From Zhouia amylolytica (GTDB lineage Bacteria > Bacteroidota > Bacteroidia > Flavobacteriales > Flavobacteriaceae), in assembly GCF_900116365.1 (NCBI RefSeq), contig NZ_FPAG01000011.1:1-64000 (forward strand): a stretch of DNA of 64,000 nt, read 5' to 3'. This document shows, one piece after another, positions 7,692 through 17,389 of the stretch. The notes beneath the pieces are model-generated. The model was given only the letters and a program-made list of their open reading frames with translations, made no database searches and was not told the origin of the DNA. The position numbers and the translations under genes are program-made. Position 1 is the stretch's first letter. Every line of letters starts with the position of its first letter.

Positions 7692-10340
7692 ATGAAAGCA
7701 AAGAAAATTCTTAAGATTATAGTTGTACTATTGTTGGTTTTAGTAGGTGTTTTAATAGCAGTTCCTTTTGTTTTTGAAGGGAAAATAAAAACCCTGGTAA
7801 AAGAGTCCGTTAATAAAAATCTAAATGCAAAATTCGATTTTTCGGATGTTGATCTCAGTTTTTTTAAGAGCTTTCCGCAAGCTACTGTCACTATAGAAGA
7901 TATGAGCCTGGTGAATTTTAAGCCATTTGAAGGGGATACACTTCTGGTCGCTAAGACCGTATCGGTTTCCATGTCTGTCAAAGAGCTTTTTAAAGACAAA
8001 TCAGAACCAATGGTGATCAATAGTTTCGTTATTGATGAAGCTAAAGTTAATGTGTTGGTCAATAAAGATGGGAAGGCAAATTATGATATTGCCAAAGCTG
8101 ATGCTTCTGAAAAAAGTGAAACACCTAATGATGCTCAGGAGGGCTTTAGCTTGTCTTTGGAGTCTTATAGTATCAATTCAACTACAATTGGCTATACTGA
8201 TGAAGGTTCTGAAATGCAGTTATTGATTGATGGTTTGAACCATGCCGGAAGTGGAGATCTGTCCGCTGAGGAAGCTAAGTTTGATACCGACACCGAAGCA
8301 TTGGTGTCTTTTGAGATGGATAGCGTGCGGTATTTAAATAAGAACAGTTTAAAACTTGATGCCCTTATTGGTGTCGATTTAAAGAATAATAAATATACTT
8401 TCCTGGAGAATAAGGCACTCATTAACCAGTTGCCTTTAGTTTTTGATGGATATGTGAAGTTGAATGATGATAATCAGGAGGTGGATGTTACTTTTAAAAC
8501 CCCATCATCTGATTTTAAAAACTTTCTGGCTGTGATTCCTGAGGTGTATTCCAAAAACATAGGGCAAGTTGAAACAAAAGGTAATTTCGAGGTTGATGGT
8601 TTTTTTAAGGGAATCGTCGATGCTACTCATATTCCAGCCTTTAATATACAGGTAGTTTCCAACGACGCTTCGTTTAAATATCCAGACCTTCCAAAGTCGG
8701 TTCAGGACATAAATTTAAAAACGACTGTAGCTAATAAATCAGGTTTGGTAAAGGATACCTATGTAGCTATAGAACAGTTGTCGTTTAGAATAGATGAAGA
8801 TCGATTTAGCGCACAATCTTTTATTAGCAATTTAACAGAGAATCCAATGGTGAAGGCCAGTATTAAAGGGCGTTTGAATTTAGCGAACCTGTCTAAAGCT
8901 TATCCTGTTGATTTAGAAATGGCATTAAAAGGGATACTTGAGGCTGATATCAAAACTGAATTTGATATGAACTCCATAGAGAGAGAGCAGTATGTGAATA
9001 CAAAGAATGAAGGCAGATTGAAGTTGTCGGATTTTGAATATACCTCAGATGAGATGAAGCATCCGGTGGCTATTGCTATTGCCGATGTAACCTTTAACCC
9101 TAAAACGGTTGCCTTGAATGCTTTTGAAGCAAAAACCGGAAGCACTGATATTCAGGCGAAGGGAACCATAGCTAATTTATTAGGGTTTATGTTTAACAAT
9201 GAAAATATGAAGGGTGATTTCACCTTAAATTCAAATAATTTTGTGCTCAATGATTTTATGGTTAGTGAGGCAACAGCCGAACAGGAAGAGACTAATGAAG
9301 AAAATAGATCAGATGAGCAGGCAGGTGAACAAATTAAGATTCCGTCTTTTTTAGATGCTACTGTTAAGGCGAATGCAAATACTGTTGTTTACGATAATCT
9401 GAAGCTTAAAAATGTAACAGGTGTTCTTAGGATAAAGGATCAGAAAGCTATATTAGAAAACGTTTCTTCAGACCTTTTTGGCGGAAAACTTACCTTATCC
9501 GGAGATGTTTCAACCAAAACTGAAACTCCGCAGTTTAATATGAGTTTAGGAATGAGTGCCTTTGATATCGCCGAATCGTTCAATGGGTTAGATTTATTTA
9601 AAGCGCTAACGCCAATTGCCGGTGCTTTACAAGGGAAAATGAACTCCAACATAACCATAGGAGGGAATCTTAATAATGATTTCACGCCAGATTTAGCTTC
9701 GGTTAGTGGTGATGCATTAGCAGAGATTTTGGGAAGTACCATCAGTCCAAAGAATTCTCAGGCATTATCGTTATTGGGAGATAAAATTAATTTTATTGAT
9801 CTTGATAAAATAGATTTAAATCGCTTGAAAACTACCCTTTCTTTTAAAGATGGAATGGTGCAGGTAAAGCCATTTCAGGTAAAGTATCAGGATGTTGCTA
9901 TCAATGTTTCGGGTTCTCATAGCTTTGATAAAACCATGAGTTATAAAGCGACTTTTGATGTTCCTGCCAAATATTTGGGGAATGATGTTAAAAATGCGCT
10001 GGCGAAATTAAACGATGGTGATGCTGAAGAAATCACGGTTCCGGTGACGGCCAATATAGCGGGGACTTTTACCCAGCCAACGGTTTCTACAGATCTTAAA
10101 CAGGCTACGGCTAATCTGACGCAACAATTAGTGAAGCAGCAACAGGATAAGTTGGTAAATCAGGGCAAGGATGAAATAGAGAATGCCTTGGGTAGTTTGT
10201 TAGGGAACAAAAAGGAGAAGGACTCTGTGGCTTCTAAAAAAGATACTGTAGCAGGTAAAAAGGAAGACGATATTAAGAAGGCGGCAGAAAACGCCTTCAA
10301 AAGTTTATTTGGGAAGAAGAAAAAAGATACGACGAATTAA
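7692..10340 (+). CDS. AsmA-family envelope protein
   Basis: An 882-residue protein with one N-terminal membrane segment (about 8-26), then a long periplasmic region rich in beta-strand patterns and AsmA-like motifs, such as FDFSDVDLSFFKSFPQATV near the N-terminus. The C-terminal part resembles the AsmA C-terminal domain, followed by a low-complexity Lys/Asp-rich tail. AsmA-like proteins are proposed bridges for phospholipid transport or outer-membrane maintenance. The specific role here is not known. Its stop overlaps the converging LytTR gene by 4 bp. Confidence 0.85.
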   Translation: MKAKKILKIIVVLLLVLVGVLIAVPFVFEGKIKTLVKESVNKNLNAKFDFSDVDLSFFKSFPQATVTIEDMSLVNFKPFEGDTLLVAKTVSVSMSVKELFKDKSEPMVINSFVIDEAKVNVLVNKDGKANYDIAKADASEKSETPNDAQEGFSLSLESYSINSTTIGYTDEGSEMQLLIDGLNHAGSGDLSAEEAKFDTDTEALVSFEMDSVRYLNKNSLKLDALIGVDLKNNKYTFLENKALINQLPLVFDGYVKLNDDNQEVDVTFKTPSSDFKNFLAVIPEVYSKNIGQVETKGNFEVDGFFKGIVDATHIPAFNIQVVSNDASFKYPDLPKSVQDINLKTTVANKSGLVKDTYVAIEQLSFRIDEDRFSAQSFISNLTENPMVKASIKGRLNLANLSKAYPVDLEMALKGILEADIKTEFDMNSIEREQYVNTKNEGRLKLSDFEYTSDEMKHPVAIAIADVTFNPKTVALNAFEAKTGSTDIQAKGTIANLLGFMFNNENMKGDFTLNSNNFVLNDFMVSEATAEQEETNEENRSDEQAGEQIKIPSFLDATVKANANTVVYDNLKLKNVTGVLRIKDQKAILENVSSDLFGGKLTLSGDVSTKTETPQFNMSLGMSAFDIAESFNGLDLFKALTPIAGALQGKMNSNITIGGNLNNDFTPDLASVSGDALAEILGSTISPKNSQALSLLGDKINFIDLDKIDLNRLKTTLSFKDGMVQVKPFQVKYQDVAINVSGSHSFDKTMSYKATFDVPAKYLGNDVKNALAKLNDGDAEEITVPVTANIAGTFTQPTVSTDLKQATANLTQQLVKQQQDKLVNQGKDEIENALGSLLGNKKEKDSVASKKDTVAGKKEDDIKKAAENAFKSLFGKKKKDTTN

Positions 10341-11053
10341 TCGTTATCCGAGGCCCCGTCTAAAAGGATTCTTTTTACGTCATTTAAATAGCTTCTTCCT
10401 ATAGTGTATCGAATTCCATCGATCTCCACACTGTTTCCTTCAATGACATCTACTTTGTCTATGGAAATGGTGTAAGAGCGGTGAATTCTTATAAATCTTT
10501 CCGATGGAAGGTCTTCAGTAAAGCTCGTAAGGGTTTGATGAACGATGTACTTACTGGTCTTAGTGATTATTTTTATATAGTCTTTAAGGCTTTCTATAGC
10601 AAGAATGTCATCCAGGTAAACTTTCTTAAGCTTCTTTTTATCGATCTTTACAAAAATGAAATCTTTTTCAGGGGTTGTCGGTTCTTTTGAGGAAGATTCA
10701 TTTTCTTTTTGGGCCTTGTTAACGGCCTTTAAAAAGCGGTTAAACGGAATCGGTTTTACAAGGTAATCCAGCACTTCCAGTTCATAACTTTTTACCGCAT
10801 ACTCTTCATGAGCTGTGGTGATTATTATTAAAGGCCCGTTTTGCAGGTTTTGAATAAAATCCAGGCCATTTAGAAGCGGCATATTGATGTCCAGAAAAAC
10901 AAGATCAACTTCATTTTTTTGAAGGTAATCCATGCTTTCAATAGCACTGTTAAATGTGCATAGTAACTCAAGAGAGTTTATTTGAGATACGTAATTTTTA
11001 ATCACATTAACCGCCAATGGCTCATCGTCTATAATCACGCATTTTAATTTCAT
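10337..11053 (-). CDS. LytTR-family response regulator
   Basis: A 238-residue two-component regulator. The receiver domain (about 1-120) has acidic residues D9, D10 and E11 and phospho-acceptor D55 in VFLDINMP. A LytTR DNA-binding domain covers about 135-235, with the typical FIRIHRSYTISIDKV segment. Its start overlaps the stop of the upstream histidine kinase by 4 bp (ATGA), so the pair is translationally coupled. No target gene can be proven. The kinase start is only 143 bp from the first gene of the glycan locus, which is divergently transcribed. Confidence 0.93.
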   Translation of the reverse strand: MKLKCVIIDDEPLAVNVIKNYVSQINSLELLCTFNSAIESMDYLQKNEVDLVFLDINMPLLNGLDFIQNLQNGPLIIITTAHEEYAVKSYELEVLDYLVKPIPFNRFLKAVNKAQKENESSSKEPTTPEKDFIFVKIDKKKLKKVYLDDILAIESLKDYIKIITKTSKYIVHQTLTSFTEDLPSERFIRIHRSYTISIDKVDVIEGNSVEIDGIRYTIGRSYLNDVKRILLDGASDND

Positions 11054-12129
11054 TTCAATTTTATTTTTAATTCCACGACAAACATATCGTTTGCTTCAAA
11101 TGTTTTTAAATCGTATTCGTCTTTGGTGTAGCCTAATTCCAGACGTTTCTTTACATTATTGATGCCAATTCCACCGCTTTTATCTTTTGGTAGTTTTACA
11201 ATATTATCTCTTTCTGGCAACGTGTTTTCTACTCTGAAATATAATAAATCCCCAACGATTGAAAAATCAATATTAATGATGACAGTTTGGATGCTTTTAT
11301 CGGCTCCGTGTTTAAAGCAGTTTTCGATAAACGTTAACAATAACATCGGAGCTATTTTTTTGTCTTCAATATCCCCGGAAATATCCATGTTTATTTTAAC
11401 AGAATCGCCATAACGAATTCTTTCGAGATCGAGATAATCCTGTATGCACAGGATTTCCTTTTTCAGGCTTTGTTTTCTTCCTTTTGTTTCATATAGCATA
11501 TAACGCATCAATTGAGAAAGCTTCATGATGGTTTCAGGAGCTTTGTTTGATTTTTCTATGGATAGCGAATAAATATTGTTTAAGGTGTTGAAGAAAAAGT
11601 GAGGTGATATTTGCGCTCTTAGAAAACGTAATTCAGATTCCAGTTGAGCTTTCTCCAGCTTAGCAGCTCTTTTGCTTTCCCCAAACCAATCAATAGTAAT
11701 TTTAATTGCAGTTACAAACGATACTACATAGAATTCTCCAAGCATCATTTGCAAGGCATAATTAAACGTAAAAGTGGTAGTCTCCGGTCCTTCAGGCCAC
11801 ACATTGGTGCTGATTAAAAAATAGGTCAGGTTGAATTTAACCATTACCATAAAAAGGATGGAGAGTAATATAGCTAAGGTGTAACTTACAAATCTTCCTT
11901 TGTAAATGAACTTGGGCATTAAGAAATATATATTGAAATAGCACAAGGTCATATGTATAGGAAAGCCTACTAAATTAGCTTTGATCGAATACCAATAGTC
12001 ATTGTAGTAACTGCCCCAGCGAATGGTGTTAAAAAGAAAGTAAATACTCCAAAAAATAATGTGATGCCTTACTGTTATCCGGTATTCATTGGAAGCATTT
12101 AACTTAAGAAATTTGTCAAGTGTTTTCAT
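11050..12129 (-). CDS. LytS/YehU-type sensor histidine kinase
   Basis: A 359-residue membrane kinase. About four hydrophobic segments (near 25-40, 55-72, 84-104 and 125-145) are followed by a coiled region and the His_kinase domain. The phospho-acceptor histidine is H177 in RAQISPHFFFNTLNNIYSLS. The ATPase has an N box (LLLTFIENCFKHG) and a GGIGINNVKKRLEL glycine box. It has no periplasmic sensor domain of note, so the stimulus is probably sensed in or near the membrane. It forms an operon with the overlapping LytTR regulator. Confidence 0.92.
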   Translation of the reverse strand: MKTLDKFLKLNASNEYRITVRHHIIFWSIYFLFNTIRWGSYYNDYWYSIKANLVGFPIHMTLCYFNIYFLMPKFIYKGRFVSYTLAILLSILFMVMVKFNLTYFLISTNVWPEGPETTTFTFNYALQMMLGEFYVVSFVTAIKITIDWFGESKRAAKLEKAQLESELRFLRAQISPHFFFNTLNNIYSLSIEKSNKAPETIMKLSQLMRYMLYETKGRKQSLKKEILCIQDYLDLERIRYGDSVKINMDISGDIEDKKIAPMLLLTFIENCFKHGADKSIQTVIINIDFSIVGDLLYFRVENTLPERDNIVKLPKDKSGGIGINNVKKRLELGYTKDEYDLKTFEANDMFVVELKIKLK

Positions 12130-12186
12130 ATAAGTCGCATCAATTTGTCAAGACGATTTTATTTGATGTTTAGCTTTCCAAATATG

Positions 12187-12199
12187 TTGCTGGTCTAAA
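12187..12199 (+). promoter_or_regulatory. Weak copy of the locus GTCGAAA element
   Basis: TTG-N3-GTCTAAA, one mismatch from the TTG-N3-GTCGAAA element in front of the three susC genes, 74 bp upstream of the first GH92 gene. The downstream TTTAAC block is not at the standard spacing; a CTTAAC occurs at 12256-12261. Confidence 0.35.
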
Positions 12200-12272
12200 T
12201 TTATTTCTTTCGAGGCTAAAAATATGAATATTTATCACTTATCTGTTAATGATAACTTAACAATTTTACAAT

Positions 12273-14531
12273 ATGCTGAAAAATTATACCCTGATATTAT
12301 TTCTAACGGGAATGTTAGTTGCCTGTAATAAAGACGATAAAAAAGTTGATTCGTTACAGTCTGATGAAAATTTAACATATGTAGACCCTTTTATTGGTAC
12401 CGGAGGACATGGGCATACCTACCCCGGAGCTACTGTTCCTTTTGGGATGTTGCAGGTTACCCCGGTGAATGGTATTAGTAAGTGGGATTGGTGTTCAGGA
12501 TACCATTTTTCAGATTCCATAGTTGTAGGTTTTAGTCATCTGGCGCTAAGTGGTACCGGGATTGGCGATTTGAATGATATACTGGTAATGCCGATAAATA
12601 AAAAGATAGATTTCTCTAAAGAAATAAAAGGTAGAGATGATCTTCCTTATAAGTCGTCTTATTCACATAAAAATGAAACTGCTTCCCCAGGCTATTATCA
12701 GTTATATCTGGAAGATCATAATGTGAATGTTGAGTTAACTACAGCACAAAGAACAGCCATCCATAAGTATACTTTTCAGGAAGGTGATGATCAGTCGGTG
12801 ATTGTAGATCTTGGATTTGCAATTAACTGGGATAGACCTTTAGCTACTTCTTTGAATATAGAAGATGAATACACAGTGACGGGATATAGACACAGTACCG
12901 GTTGGGCAAAGAACCAAAAGGTCTTTTTTGTGATGAAATTCTCAAAACCTATTACCGCTCATGAGTTGTATAAAGATTATGCTGCGATAGATGATAAGAT
13001 GGTAGCGGATAGTAAAACTGCCGCACAGTTCTTTTTCGACGCAACAAAGGGGACTGAATTAAAAGTTAAAGTTTCGCTTTCATCGGTAAGTGTTGAAAAT
13101 GCGAAGGACAATATGGAGGGCTATGAAGAAGGCTTCCCGTTTGAGGAAGTGAAAACCAAAGCTGAAAACGTATGGGAAAAAGCCTTGACTAATATTGAGG
13201 TGGAAACACCTGTAGACTCTTTAAAAACAATTTTCTATACTGCTCTGTATCATACACAGGTGGCTCCGGTAACTTTTAGTGATGTAAACGGAGAGTTTAG
13301 AAAAGAAAATGATTCCATCGATAAGGCAGAAAACTATACAGCTTATTCAACGCTTTCCTTATGGGATACTTTTAGAGCTGAAAATCCACTTCTTACCATA
13401 ATAGCACCAGAGAAGGTGTCGGATATTATTAATAGTATGTTAGCTTACTACGATACTCGTGGCATACTTCCGGTTTGGACGCTTTATGGAAATGAAACGA
13501 ATACGATGACAGGGTATCATTCAATCCCGGTTATTACTGATGCGTATTTAAAAGGGTTTAAAGGCTTTGATGCCGAAAAGGCATTCAACGCAATGAAAGA
13601 AACCATGATGCAAGATGAAAGAGGACTTAAATATTATAAGGAGTTTGGTTATATACCTTATACCAGTATTGATGAGTCTGTGACTATTACATTAGAATAT
13701 GCTTATAATGACTGGTGTGTTGCTCAAATGGCAAAGGCGTTGGGTAAACAAGAGGATTATGAATATTTTAAAAATCGTTCGGAAGCCTATACGTATTTGC
13801 TCGATGCTGAATCTGGATTTATGAGAGGGAAATCAGAAGACGGTAAGTCATGGAGAGAGCCGTTCGATCCGAAGCATTCTAACCATAGAGAGCATACAGA
13901 TTATACCGAGGGGAATGCATGGCAACATAGTTGGTTCGTTCCTCACAACGTTGAAAAGTTTATAGAGCTTCATGGAGGGGAAGAGATCTTTACCGAAAGA
14001 CTGGAGCAGTTGTTTACAGAGAATTCTGAGATTACTGGAGATAATGTTTCTGCAGATATTTCGGGTCTCATAGGACAGTATGCACACGGAAATGAACCAA
14101 GTCACCACATTGCGTATCTGTTTAACAGAGCCGGGAAACCTTGGCGAACACAATATTGGGTGAATCATATACTGAATACACAATATAATACGACTCCGAA
14201 TGGATTGAGTGGTAATGAAGATTGTGGACAGATGTCCGCTTGGTATGTGATGAGTTCAATCGGTTTGTATCCAATGAATCCTGCTTCAACCGAATATGAA
14301 ATCGGAAGTCCGCTATTCGATAAAGCTACCATAAACCTTCCGGGAGGAAAGTCTTTTGAAATTATTGCTGAAAATGTTTCAGATAAAAATATTTATATAC
14401 AATCAGCAACCCTCAATGGGGAAGCGTTTAATCAAACTAATATTTCGCATGAGGCGATATTAAAAGGAGGTAAACTTCAATTTGTAATGGGATCGGAACC
14501 CAATAAATCTTGGGGGGTTAAAGCTAAATAA
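12273..14531 (+). CDS. GH92 alpha-mannosidase, lipoprotein (copy 1)
   Basis: A 752-residue exo-acting alpha-mannosidase, probably calcium-dependent like characterised GH92 enzymes, removing mannose from N-glycans. A lipobox LVAC places the lipidated Cys at 18. GH92 signatures are DPFIGTGGHGHTYPGATVPF near the mature N-terminus, GFSHLALSGTGIGDLNDIL, LWDTFRAENP, GNETNTMTGYHS, EGNAWQHSWFVPH, HGNEPSHH and GNEDCGQMSAWYV. The GNEPSHH segment is shared with copy 2 but differs in copy 3. This is the first gene of the glycan locus; the symporter follows after 8 bp. Family is certain; linkage (alpha-1,2 is likely) is inferred. Confidence 0.95.
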   Translation: MLKNYTLILFLTGMLVACNKDDKKVDSLQSDENLTYVDPFIGTGGHGHTYPGATVPFGMLQVTPVNGISKWDWCSGYHFSDSIVVGFSHLALSGTGIGDLNDILVMPINKKIDFSKEIKGRDDLPYKSSYSHKNETASPGYYQLYLEDHNVNVELTTAQRTAIHKYTFQEGDDQSVIVDLGFAINWDRPLATSLNIEDEYTVTGYRHSTGWAKNQKVFFVMKFSKPITAHELYKDYAAIDDKMVADSKTAAQFFFDATKGTELKVKVSLSSVSVENAKDNMEGYEEGFPFEEVKTKAENVWEKALTNIEVETPVDSLKTIFYTALYHTQVAPVTFSDVNGEFRKENDSIDKAENYTAYSTLSLWDTFRAENPLLTIIAPEKVSDIINSMLAYYDTRGILPVWTLYGNETNTMTGYHSIPVITDAYLKGFKGFDAEKAFNAMKETMMQDERGLKYYKEFGYIPYTSIDESVTITLEYAYNDWCVAQMAKALGKQEDYEYFKNRSEAYTYLLDAESGFMRGKSEDGKSWREPFDPKHSNHREHTDYTEGNAWQHSWFVPHNVEKFIELHGGEEIFTERLEQLFTENSEITGDNVSADISGLIGQYAHGNEPSHHIAYLFNRAGKPWRTQYWVNHILNTQYNTTPNGLSGNEDCGQMSAWYVMSSIGLYPMNPASTEYEIGSPLFDKATINLPGGKSFEIIAENVSDKNIYIQSATLNGEAFNQTNISHEAILKGGKLQFVMGSEPNKSWGVKAK

Positions 14532-14539
14532 TACAAGAG

Positions 14540-16417
14540 ATGGATATTATAGATGTTGTAATAATTGCGCTTTATATAGCTTTAACGTTATTTGTTGGCG
14601 TATGGGTGTCTAAAAAGGCTTCAAAAGGACTTGACTCATACTTCTTAGGAGGTAATAGTATTAAGTGGTACTATTTGGGCTTGAGTAATGGGTCGGGAAT
14701 GTTTGATGTTTCCGGGACCGCCTGGATGGTAGGGATACTTTTTCTTTACGGAGTTAAGAGTTTTATGTTTATGTGGATGTGGCCTATCTGGAACCAGATA
14801 TTCGTAATGGTGTTTTTGGCGGTGTGGATTCGACGATCAAATATCATGACTGGTTCAGAATGGATTCTTACCCGTTTCGGGGATGATAAAGCCGGTAGAG
14901 CCTCCCACCTGATAGTAGCTATTTTTGCAATCGTAGCCTCCGTTGGTTTTATTGCATACTTTTTTGAGGGCGTAGGTAAGTTCATGACTGTCATTCTTCC
15001 GTGGGATGTTAGTCTTGTTATAGGTGATACGGTCTTGTTAACGGCTGCTCAAAGTTATGCGTTGATCATCATTTTTCTAACGACTATTTATACGATTAAA
15101 GGAGGGATGTATTCGGTGGTAGCGACTGAGGTCTTGCAATATCTGATCATGGTATTGGCAGGGATCCTGGTAGCGGTTTATGCTTTTGTTACGATCTCGG
15201 ATGCTGAATTAACAGCTTTGATTCCTACCGAATGGAAGAATGTTTTCTTCGGAAATGAATTGAATGGATTTTGGGATGGGAAATTGGCAACCTTCAATGA
15301 TCTCATCGATACCCAGGGATATAAAATGTTCGGTGCCTTTATCGGGATGACACTTTTAAAAGGCTTTTTTGCCAGTGTTGCCGGACCTACACCATCTTAC
15401 GATATGCAACGTATTCTTTCGACCCGTACGGTAAAAGATGCAGCCTATATGAGCGGATTTACAAACCTTGTGCTGTTTATACCACGCTATCTCCTTATTG
15501 CAGGAGTGGTGGTGATAGGATTGGTTTATATAGCGCCTGAAATGGCTGCCTCGGGGAGTGTTACTTCAAACGACCTGGAGATCGTATTGCCTAAAGTAAT
15601 CAATTTTCATGTGCCTGTAGGAATTAAAGGGTTGTTGTTAGCCGGGTTATTGGCGGCTTTTATGTCGACCTTCTCAGCCTTTGTGAATTCAGGTCCTGCT
15701 TATATCGTGAATGATATCTATAAAAAGTATTTTAAGCCTGAAGCATCAGACAGACATTATGTGAAGGCAAGTCACCTCGCATCGTTCTTTGTGGTTACCT
15801 TAGGGGTTATTATGGGCTTTTTTGCAGAGTCTATTAATTCAATAACCTTATGGATCACGAGTGCACTATATGGTGGGTATGTTGCGGCAAACTTCCTGAA
15901 GTGGGTTTGGTGGCGTTTTAATGGCTGGGGATATTTCTGGGGAATGCTCGCCGGACTTATTATAGCGACCCTTCAGTTTTTAATGGATAACAATAAGGAT
16001 AATTTTATCGATGGAACCTTATTGTATGAGCTGGCACATATTCCGGCAATCTACCTGTTTCCAATCATTTTTGTAGGTTCATTGCTAGGGTGCTTTTTAG
16101 GAACCTATTTAACCCCGGCAACAAATATGAAAACCCTGAAAAGTTTCTATTCGAATGTACGTCCGTGGGGATGGTGGAAGCCTGTTTACAGAGAATTAAA
16201 GAATGAAGATAGTACCTTTACCAGTAATAAGAGTTTTGGAATGGATATGCTAAATTGTGCCATTGGTATTGTGTGGCAGTCCAGTATGATATTAATGCCC
16301 ATATTTTTTATGGTTAGAGATTATCCGAAAGCATTTGTATGGACAGCGGTTTTTGCAGTAACTTCGGGAATCCTCAAATTTACATGGTTAGATAAAGTTA
16401 AAAAGTATAAAAATTAA
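14540..16417 (+). CDS. Sodium:solute symporter (SSS family)
   Basis: A 625-residue polytopic membrane protein with some 14-15 hydrophobic segments from residue 5 onward. The SSS-type start is [20 protein letters not shown], followed by [20 protein letters not shown]. It should import a sugar across the inner membrane with sodium. It lies between a GH92 and a GH130 gene with gaps of 8 and 5 bp. The context suggests that its cargo is the substrate of the cytoplasmic GH130, perhaps mannosyl-GlcNAc, or free mannose. The substrate is inference only. Confidence 0.9.
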   Translation: MDIIDVVIIALYIALTLFVGVWVSKKASKGLDSYFLGGNSIKWYYLGLSNGSGMFDVSGTAWMVGILFLYGVKSFMFMWMWPIWNQIFVMVFLAVWIRRSNIMTGSEWILTRFGDDKAGRASHLIVAIFAIVASVGFIAYFFEGVGKFMTVILPWDVSLVIGDTVLLTAAQSYALIIIFLTTIYTIKGGMYSVVATEVLQYLIMVLAGILVAVYAFVTISDAELTALIPTEWKNVFFGNELNGFWDGKLATFNDLIDTQGYKMFGAFIGMTLLKGFFASVAGPTPSYDMQRILSTRTVKDAAYMSGFTNLVLFIPRYLLIAGVVVIGLVYIAPEMAASGSVTSNDLEIVLPKVINFHVPVGIKGLLLAGLLAAFMSTFSAFVNSGPAYIVNDIYKKYFKPEASDRHYVKASHLASFFVVTLGVIMGFFAESINSITLWITSALYGGYVAANFLKWVWWRFNGWGYFWGMLAGLIIATLQFLMDNNKDNFIDGTLLYELAHIPAIYLFPIIFVGSLLGCFLGTYLTPATNMKTLKSFYSNVRPWGWWKPVYRELKNEDSTFTSNKSFGMDMLNCAIGIVWQSSMILMPIFFMVRDYPKAFVWTAVFAVTSGILKFTWLDKVKKYKN

Positions 16418-16422
16418 GATTG

Positions 16423-17388
16423 ATGAGTAAATTTCCTTGGCAGGATAGACCTGAAAATAGTAATGACGTATTGTGGCGTTATGATGAGAACCCTATTATA
16501 GACAGATACGCTATTCCAACATCGAATAGTATATTTAATAGTGCGGTAGTACCTTTTGAAGATGGATATGCAGGTGTTTTCCGTTGTGATAATAAGGCGG
16601 TGCAGATGAATATCTTTGCTGGATTTAGTAAAGATGGGATCAATTGGGATATTAATCACGAACCAATTCAAATGAAGGCTGGTAATACCCAGATGATTGA
16701 CTCTGATTACAAATATGACCCTCGGGTTACTTTTATAGAAGATCGCTATTGGGTAACATGGTGTAATGGATATCACGGTCCAACGATTGGAATTGCATAT
16801 ACCTTTGACTTTAAAGAGTTTTTTCAATGTGAAAATGCATTCCTTCCATTTAATAGAAATGGAGTTTTGTTTCCTCAGAAAATTAATGGAAAGTATGCGA
16901 TGTTAAGTCGACCTAGTGATAATGGACATACCCCATTTGGAGATATTTATATCAGCTATAGCCCGGATATGAAATATTGGGGAGAGCATAGATGTGTCAT
17001 GAAAGTCACTCCTTTTGAAGATAGCGCATGGCAATGTACTAAAATCGGTGCCGGGCCTGTACCAATTTTGACCGATGAGGGTTGGTTGTTGTTCTATCAT
17101 GGAGTGATCAACACCTGTAATGGATTCAGGTATTCGGTAGGAGCCGCTATTTTAGATGTAAATGAACCGGATAAAGTTAAATACAGAACCCAACCTTATA
17201 TGTTAGGTCCTGCTGAAATGTATGAAATGGCAGGAGATGTACCAAACGTGGTGTTTCCATGTGCGGCCTTGCATTCGCATGAAGAGAATAAATTAGCCCT
17301 TTATTATGGAGCTGCAGATACCGTAACTGCAATGGCTTTTGGCCACCTAACGGAAATAATAGATTTTATCAAAAAGAATAGCTTATAA
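16423..17388 (+). CDS. GH130 beta-mannoside phosphorylase, cytoplasmic
   Basis: A 321-residue five-bladed propeller enzyme of GH130. The family phosphorolyses beta-1,4-mannosides to mannose-1-phosphate, and N-glycan members act on Man-beta-1,4-GlcNAc. The N-terminal NPIIDR and [16 protein letters not shown] motifs, [10 protein letters not shown] (D99 is the likely catalytic Asp) and a late [17 protein letters not shown] are all seen. No signal peptide is present, unlike nearly every other enzyme of the locus, so it should act in the cytoplasm. The ATG at 16423 is chosen over a TTG immediately before it. The exact GH130 subfamily cannot be fixed without alignment. Confidence 0.88.
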   Translation: MSKFPWQDRPENSNDVLWRYDENPIIDRYAIPTSNSIFNSAVVPFEDGYAGVFRCDNKAVQMNIFAGFSKDGINWDINHEPIQMKAGNTQMIDSDYKYDPRVTFIEDRYWVTWCNGYHGPTIGIAYTFDFKEFFQCENAFLPFNRNGVLFPQKINGKYAMLSRPSDNGHTPFGDIYISYSPDMKYWGEHRCVMKVTPFEDSAWQCTKIGAGPVPILTDEGWLLFYHGVINTCNGFRYSVGAAILDVNEPDKVKYRTQPYMLGPAEMYEMAGDVPNVVFPCAALHSHEENKLALYYGAADTVTAMAFGHLTEIIDFIKKNSL

Positions 17389-17389
17389 T

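Noticed and set aside
7628-8062. 144-residue minus-strand open frame antisense to the AsmA gene start
   Set aside because: It is an antisense shadow: low-complexity Ser/Thr-rich translation with no recognisable domain, lying over a clear AsmA-family reading frame.
16414-16827. 137-residue minus-strand open frame over the GH130 start
   Set aside because: It is antisense to conserved GH130 motifs and has no domain of its own.
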